From: Desulfobacterales bacterium
Lineage (GTDB): Bacteria > Desulfobacterota > Desulfobacteria > Desulfobacterales > JAFDCJ01
Direction of reading: 5' to 3'
Assembly (NCBI GenBank): GCA_020345785.1
Contig: CP070771.1
Location: 994,053 to 1,002,598, forward strand
DNA: 8,546 nucleotides
Shown: piece by piece, positions 4,654-8,546 of the stretch
Layout: each line of letters opens with the position of its first letter
Numbering within the stretch: the first letter of the stretch is position 1
Notes under the pieces: generated by a model
Database searches by the model: none
What the model was told of the DNA's origin: nothing
Seen by the model: only the letters and a program-made list of their open reading frames with translations
Position numbers and translations under genes: made by a program

Positions 4654-6729
4654 ATGGATCCTGCATTGATTTCACCGGCTTCGGCCACGATTCTTGGTAT
4701 TCCCGCAAATATAATATATATCCTGATTCCGCTGATCGGTGTCGGCACATTTGCTTACATTATTACACGGCGACTTCAACCGCTTCTAAATGCCGCCCCG
4801 GATGACCGCTTCAATCGGATCCCGGAAAGGATCCGGTCGGTCCTTAAAATTTGGCTGGCTCAATGGCGGCATCCCCGGTATATGCTGGCCGGTGTGGTGC
4901 ATATTTTTCTTTTTGCCGGATTTTTAACTCTTGGCGCCCGTTCCACGCAACTCGTTTTTTTGGGATTTATAGACGGTTTCCAGCTGCCGGGATTCGGCGG
5001 TGCCTTTGGTGATTTCTACAATTTATTGAAAGATTATGCAGCTACATGGGTGCTGATCGCTGTCATCATCGCCGGCGTTCGGCGGGGAATTTTTAAACCG
5101 GCCCGTTATGCAGTACCGCCCCGCTACGGACGCGATCATACGTGGGAAGCCCTTTTGGTGCTCGGCCTGATCGCCACCCTGGTGTTGACCGAAAGTATGT
5201 TTGAGGCCAGTCTGGTGGCGGCTCAAGTTCAAAAAGGGCTGCATGCGGAGGTTGCCGCCCCTTTAACGCTGGTGTGGTTTTTCAAGCACCTCTTCACTAA
5301 TGCCTCGCTTTCAATGCTGCAGGGTTTACATTCGACCACCTATTTTATTCATGAAGTCACTTTTTTCTTCTTCCTGTGCTTTTTGCCTATGGGCAAGCAT
5401 TTTCATGTGATTATTTCCATCTTCAATGTATTTTTCATGCGGCTTGACAGAGGCAATGTTAAACCCGTACGCTATGGGGTTGATGATGAAAAGCTGGACG
5501 ATCTGGAATCCTTTGGCGTGAAGGTATTTGAGGATTTCACCTGGAAGCACATGCTTGATTTTTACACCTGTGCCGATTGCGGAAGATGCTCCGACCGCTG
5601 TCCGGCCAATGCCGTCGGTCGCCCCCTTTCGCCGCGCTTTATTTCGATTAAGGGACGCGACTACGCCTTTAAACACTATCCATGGATCGGAAGCAACGGC
5701 GGCGAGCCGAAGCCCTTGATCGGCGATGTCTACGGTGAAGATGAGATCTGGTCCTGCACCACCTGCGGTGCCTGCGAGCAGGAGTGTCCGCTGGGGATCG
5801 AGTACATCGATAAAATGGTGGATCTGAGGCGCGGAATGGTGGATGAAGGCATGGTGCCCCAGTCGCTCCAAAAGCCCCTCGGAGCGCTCGAAAAACGCGG
5901 CAATCCGTGGGGAAAGATGGAGAAAAAACGGGCGGATTGGACCCAGGAAATTGCCGAAGAATGCCCCGTCAAAGTACTTGAAAAAGGCAAATCAGCCGAG
6001 ACGCTTTATTTTGTGGACAGTATATCTTCCTTTGATGACCGCATGCAGGAGATCGCCCGGGCAACCGCCGGAATACTCAACGCGGCCGGCATTGATTTCG
6101 GCATTCTTGGCAAGGCCGAAAAAGACAGCGGTCACGAAGTGCGAAGATTCGGCGAGGAAATGCTTTTCCAGGATTTAAAGGATCAAAATACGGATGCCAT
6201 CATGGAGACCGGCGTCAAAAACATTATCACCGCCGACCCGCACGCCTATAATGCTTTGAAAAAGGACTATAAAGACCTCCCACCAGTGGAGCATATCAGC
6301 GAGACGATTTTACGCCACGTGAAATCGGGAAGAATCCGCCTTAAGAAACCGGAAGACACCAGCAAGGTTTACGTCTATCACGATCCCTGCTATCTGGGAC
6401 GCCACAACAGCCTTTATGATGCCCCCCGGGCGGCCATTGATTCAATTCCGGGGTTAAAACGAATCGAGATGGAGGGCAACTGCCGGGATCGATCGTTTTG
6501 TTGCGGCGGCGGCGGTCTGATGCTCTTCTATGAGCCTGAAGAAGAGCAGCGCATGGGAGTCCTGCGCGTTGAGATGGCTAAAAAGGCCGGGGCCGATGTG
6601 ATTGTGACCGCCTGTCCCTTCTGTCTGGTGAACATTGAAGATGCAATTAAAGTCGCCGGGCTTGAGGGCGAACTGGAAGCGATTGACCTTTGCGAGCTGA
6701 TTGCAGCGCATCTGGTTACAGAAACATAA
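4654..6729 (+). CDS. Membrane heme b / iron-sulfur ETF:(methyl)menaquinone oxidoreductase (EMO/HdrD-like)
   Basis: This 691-residue protein is predicted to take electrons from reduced EtfAB and deliver them to menaquinone. The N-terminal part (about 16-262) has around six membrane helices and resembles NarI-type b cytochromes. H83, H212, H226, H233, H249 and H251 are possible heme ligands. Two cubane [4Fe-4S] motifs follow: C306-x2-C309-x2-C312-x3-C316 and C368-x2-C371-x2-C374-x3-C378. The C-terminus has two CCG domains of the HdrD type. The second is intact: C579, C616-C617 and C654-x2-C657, i.e. C-x36-CC-x36-CxxC, a non-cubane cluster site. The first (about 449-540) keeps the fold-defining residues but has lost its cysteines: VDS at 454-456, DSG at 491-493 and DPHA at 528-531 stand where VGC, CCG and CPHC are usual. 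The AGGGGG Shine-Dalgarno lies 14 nt before the ATG, longer than usual, but no better start is seen. Family members include EMO of Geobacter and DUF224 proteins of Syntrophomonas. The role is inferred from family and context. Confidence 0.88.
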   Translation: MDPALISPASATILGIPANIIYILIPLIGVGTFAYIITRRLQPLLNAAPDDRFNRIPERIRSVLKIWLAQWRHPRYMLAGVVHIFLFAGFLTLGARSTQLVFLGFIDGFQLPGFGGAFGDFYNLLKDYAATWVLIAVIIAGVRRGIFKPARYAVPPRYGRDHTWEALLVLGLIATLVLTESMFEASLVAAQVQKGLHAEVAAPLTLVWFFKHLFTNASLSMLQGLHSTTYFIHEVTFFFFLCFLPMGKHFHVIISIFNVFFMRLDRGNVKPVRYGVDDEKLDDLESFGVKVFEDFTWKHMLDFYTCADCGRCSDRCPANAVGRPLSPRFISIKGRDYAFKHYPWIGSNGGEPKPLIGDVYGEDEIWSCTTCGACEQECPLGIEYIDKMVDLRRGMVDEGMVPQSLQKPLGALEKRGNPWGKMEKKRADWTQEIAEECPVKVLEKGKSAETLYFVDSISSFDDRMQEIARATAGILNAAGIDFGILGKAEKDSGHEVRRFGEEMLFQDLKDQNTDAIMETGVKNIITADPHAYNALKKDYKDLPPVEHISETILRHVKSGRIRLKKPEDTSKVYVYHDPCYLGRHNSLYDAPRAAIDSIPGLKRIEMEGNCRDRSFCCGGGGLMLFYEPEEEQRMGVLRVEMAKKAGADVIVTACPFCLVNIEDAIKVAGLEGELEAIDLCELIAAHLVTET

Positions 6730-6785
6730 TTTGGTGCCTTCAGAATTTTTAAGGCGAGTTAAATATTGAAAACTCAAAACTCAAG

Positions 6786-6925
6786 CACCAAATATCAAAC
6801 AAATTCAAAATTCGAAATTCCAATGACCGAAACGACGTCATTTGAGTCTGAGAAATAACATCCTTGTTTTGAATTTGGGTTTTTGGTCATTGAATATTAT
6901 TTGTTATTTGGGAATTGTAATTTGA
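6786..6925. repeat. AT-rich imperfect inverted repeat with CAATGACC/GGTCATTG core
   Basis: The left arm (about 6786-6835) is A-rich, with AAATTC words and CAATGACC at 6821-6828. The right arm (about 6865-6925) is T-rich, with GAATTT words and GGTCATTG at 6885-6892. Together they form a long, imperfect hairpin in the 277-nt gap before etfB. The base composition differs sharply from the flanking genes. It looks like a non-autonomous dispersed element rather than a promoter, although an AT-rich insert could carry promoter activity for etfBA. No ORF is credible here. Confidence 0.5.
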
Positions 6926-7006
6926 CATTTTAGGTTTATTAGGATTGGGGAATTATAGGTCATAGGTGACCCAATAAAATCAAGAAAATGAGTTAGGGGG
7001 AAAGTT

Positions 7007-7798
7007 ATGGAAATTCTAGTTTGTGTCAAGAGAGTTCCCGACACCGCCGAAAATGAGATCGAAGTTGCCGGGGACGGCAGTGATATTGAGCGGGATGATC
7101 TCGTTTATTCGGTGAACGAATGGGACAATTATGCAGTGGAAGAAGCCATTCAAATTGTGGACAAAGTGGGTGGATCGGTAACGGTGGTATCCGTTGGTGA
7201 TGAGGAAGCCGAAGAAGTGGTTAGAAGAGAAATGGCGATGGGCGCCAACAATGGGATTCTGCTGACCGATGACGCGTTCGAAGGTTCCGACGGCAAGGGT
7301 ATTGCAACGCTCCTCAAGGCGGCTGCGCAAAAGGGCAACTATGACTTGATCCTCACCGGTGCCCAGGCCGATGACGGGGCCGGGCAGGTCGGCGGAATGC
7401 TGGCCGCCATGCTGGATGTCCCCTATGCTTCGGTTGTTAACTTCGTTGAAGTTCTGGAGGACAAAAAGCTGAAGGTGGGACGCGAAATTGAGGGCGGCAA
7501 TCAGGAAATGAACGAGATTGACCTCCCTTGTGTGCTTTCGATTCAGACCGGTATCAACGAACCGCGTTATGTCGGAATTCGCGGGATACGCAAAGTTGCA
7601 TCAGTTGATATACCCATTTGGGGACCTTCCGACCTCGGTCTGGACGCTGCATCGGTAGGAGCGGCCGGTGCCCGCGTGAAACGATTAGACTACTTCGTTC
7701 CGGAGCTTGGTGAAGGCGCCGAGATACTGGAAGGCAGCATGGATGAAAAGGCTGAAAAACTGATCGAACTTTTAAAAGCCAAAGGAGGAATAAAATAA
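7007..7798 (+). CDS. etfB: Electron transfer flavoprotein beta subunit
   Basis: This is the small subunit of the soluble ETF heterodimer that carries electrons from acyl-CoA dehydrogenases. The 263 residues match the usual length. The N-terminus MEILVCVKRVPDT and the SVNEWDNYAVEEAI segment (35-48) are typical. The nucleotide-binding loop reads TGAQADDGAGQVGG (117-130), where the family binds AMP or a second FAD. The ETF-beta signature runs from about V157 to S178, including GREIEGGNQE and DLPCVLS. AGGGGG ends 6 nt before the ATG. It overlaps etfA by one base and so is translationally coupled to it. The neighbouring quinone oxidoreductase suggests a conventional, non-bifurcating ETF, but the sequence seen here does not settle that. 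Confidence 0.95.
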   Translation: MEILVCVKRVPDTAENEIEVAGDGSDIERDDLVYSVNEWDNYAVEEAIQIVDKVGGSVTVVSVGDEEAEEVVRREMAMGANNGILLTDDAFEGSDGKGIATLLKAAAQKGNYDLILTGAQADDGAGQVGGMLAAMLDVPYASVVNFVEVLEDKKLKVGREIEGGNQEMNEIDLPCVLSIQTGINEPRYVGIRGIRKVASVDIPIWGPSDLGLDAASVGAAGARVKRLDYFVPELGEGAEILEGSMDEKAEKLIELLKAKGGIK

Positions 7799-8546
7799 TG
7801 GCCGGACAGGTTTTCGCTTATATTACCCATAAAGATGGCAAGGCCGATGATACCGCCCAGGAGCTGGGAGTTGCGGCCCGAAAAATTTATCCCGATGGCC
7901 CGGTTACGGCAGTTGTTACCGGTTCAGGATCCGAACTTGACGCCGTTTGCAGCGAAGTGGCGGCTTTTTATAATGAAGTGTGGAAATTTGATCATGAAGC
8001 TCTGGCTTACCCCAATGCTGAAGCCATTCGCAAACTGCTGGTGAACAGTTTGCCCCCGGATGCCGTTTTGCTCCTACCGCATGATACCTTTGGGATGGAT
8101 CTTGGACCGGGACTTTCGATTAAACTGGATTCGGCTTTTGTATCCGATGTGGCGGATATTGAGGGGGTGGAGGGCGATACGCTCAAAGTGATCCGACAGG
8201 AGTACAGCGGACAGGTCAGCACCCATGTCAACTGTAATATTTCCGCCGGGGCGGTCATCAATGTGCGCCCCGGCGTTTTTCAGCCGGATGCAACCGGCGC
8301 TGCCGGCGGCCAGGTGGTGGATAAATCATCGGAGGTCGGGGACCTTGCCGTGGGCCGACGTTTTCTGGAAATTGTGCAAGCCGAAGTCGGCGATGTGGAC
8401 ATCACCAAGGAAGATGTTCTGGTTTCGATCGGCAGAGGCATCGAAGATCAGGAAAACATAGAAATTGCCGATGAACTGGCCAAGGTTATGGGTGCAGTGG
8501 TATCATGTTCAAGGCCGATTGTGGATGCCAAATGGCTGGAGAAATC
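7798..8546 (+). CDS. etfA: Electron transfer flavoprotein alpha subunit, 3' end outside the window
   Basis: This is the large ETF subunit, which normally carries the FAD that receives electrons from acyl-CoA dehydrogenases. The frame opens at the ATG of TAATG, sharing one base with the etfB stop. AGGAGG (7783-7788) lies 9 nt upstream. It stays open to the window end: 249 complete codons plus two bases. The N-terminal domain (about 1-185) starts directly with MAGQVFAYITHKDGK and carries no ferredoxin extension. The FAD-domain entry reads VLVSIGRGIEDQENIEIADEL (from about 209), followed by MGAVVSCSRPIVDAKWLE, matching the conserved GRG and SRxxVDAxW elements. The C-terminal FAD-binding signature would lie past the window edge. 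Confidence 0.93.
   Translation, partial: MAGQVFAYITHKDGKADDTAQELGVAARKIYPDGPVTAVVTGSGSELDAVCSEVAAFYNEVWKFDHEALAYPNAEAIRKLLVNSLPPDAVLLLPHDTFGMDLGPGLSIKLDSAFVSDVADIEGVEGDTLKVIRQEYSGQVSTHVNCNISAGAVINVRPGVFQPDATGAAGGQVVDKSSEVGDLAVGRRFLEIVQAEVGDVDITKEDVLVSIGRGIEDQENIEIADELAKVMGAVVSCSRPIVDAKWLEK

Noticed and set aside
4467..4805. Plus-strand ORF across the hairpin array
   Set aside because: It is made of hairpin DNA and the out-of-frame start of the membrane oxidoreductase, with no family resemblance.

Overview
The window looks like chromosomal DNA from an anaerobic, fatty-acid- or aromatic-acid-degrading bacterium, most likely a Desulfobacterota sulfate reducer or syntroph. This is inference. It rests on a long acyl-CoA dehydrogenase, a membrane HdrD/EMO-type iron-sulfur oxidoreductase and etfBA in one cluster, on moderate GC, and on gaps full of palindromic dispersed repeats. 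No rRNA or other marker gene is present to fix the taxon.

Layout. Bases 1-333 hold no gene. They contain a MITE-like inverted repeat (13-264), a mini-hairpin at the very edge (2-14) and a second palindrome (281-327). A leftward gene (334-1431) encodes a prokaryotic ionotropic glutamate-receptor homologue: a periplasmic amino-acid-binding module split by a two-helix K+ channel pore with a TIGYGD filter. Across an AT-rich divergent region (1432-1776) lie a second palindrome (1550-1571), a strong sigma-70-type promoter (1693-1719) and a near-perfect FadR-type operator (1720-1739). These precede a rightward TetR/FadR-like regulator (1777-2373), which has no ATG, GTG or TTG start that keeps its DNA-binding domain and probably starts at AUU.

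The rest of the window is one functional module on the + strand: acyl-CoA dehydrogenase (2573-4390), membrane b-type-cytochrome/iron-sulfur ETF:menaquinone oxidoreductase (4654-6729), etfB (7007-7798) and etfA (7798 to the window end, incomplete). The proposed flow is acyl-CoA to the FAD of the dehydrogenase, then EtfAB, then the [4Fe-4S] and non-cubane clusters of the oxidoreductase, then heme b in the membrane and menaquinone. The TetR protein would sense acyl-CoA and repress its own promoter. The Bacillus subtilis FadR regulon is a parallel, because its regulator is also encoded next to etfBA.

The gaps between these genes are large (199, 263 and 277 nt), and each carries a different palindromic element. 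The most striking is at 4400-4617: about nine short stem-loops in a row, nearly all with three-base loops. etfB and etfA, by contrast, overlap by one base. The observations most worth following are the AUU start, the mini-hairpin array, the glutamate-receptor channel, and the loss of all cysteines in the first CCG domain of the oxidoreductase.
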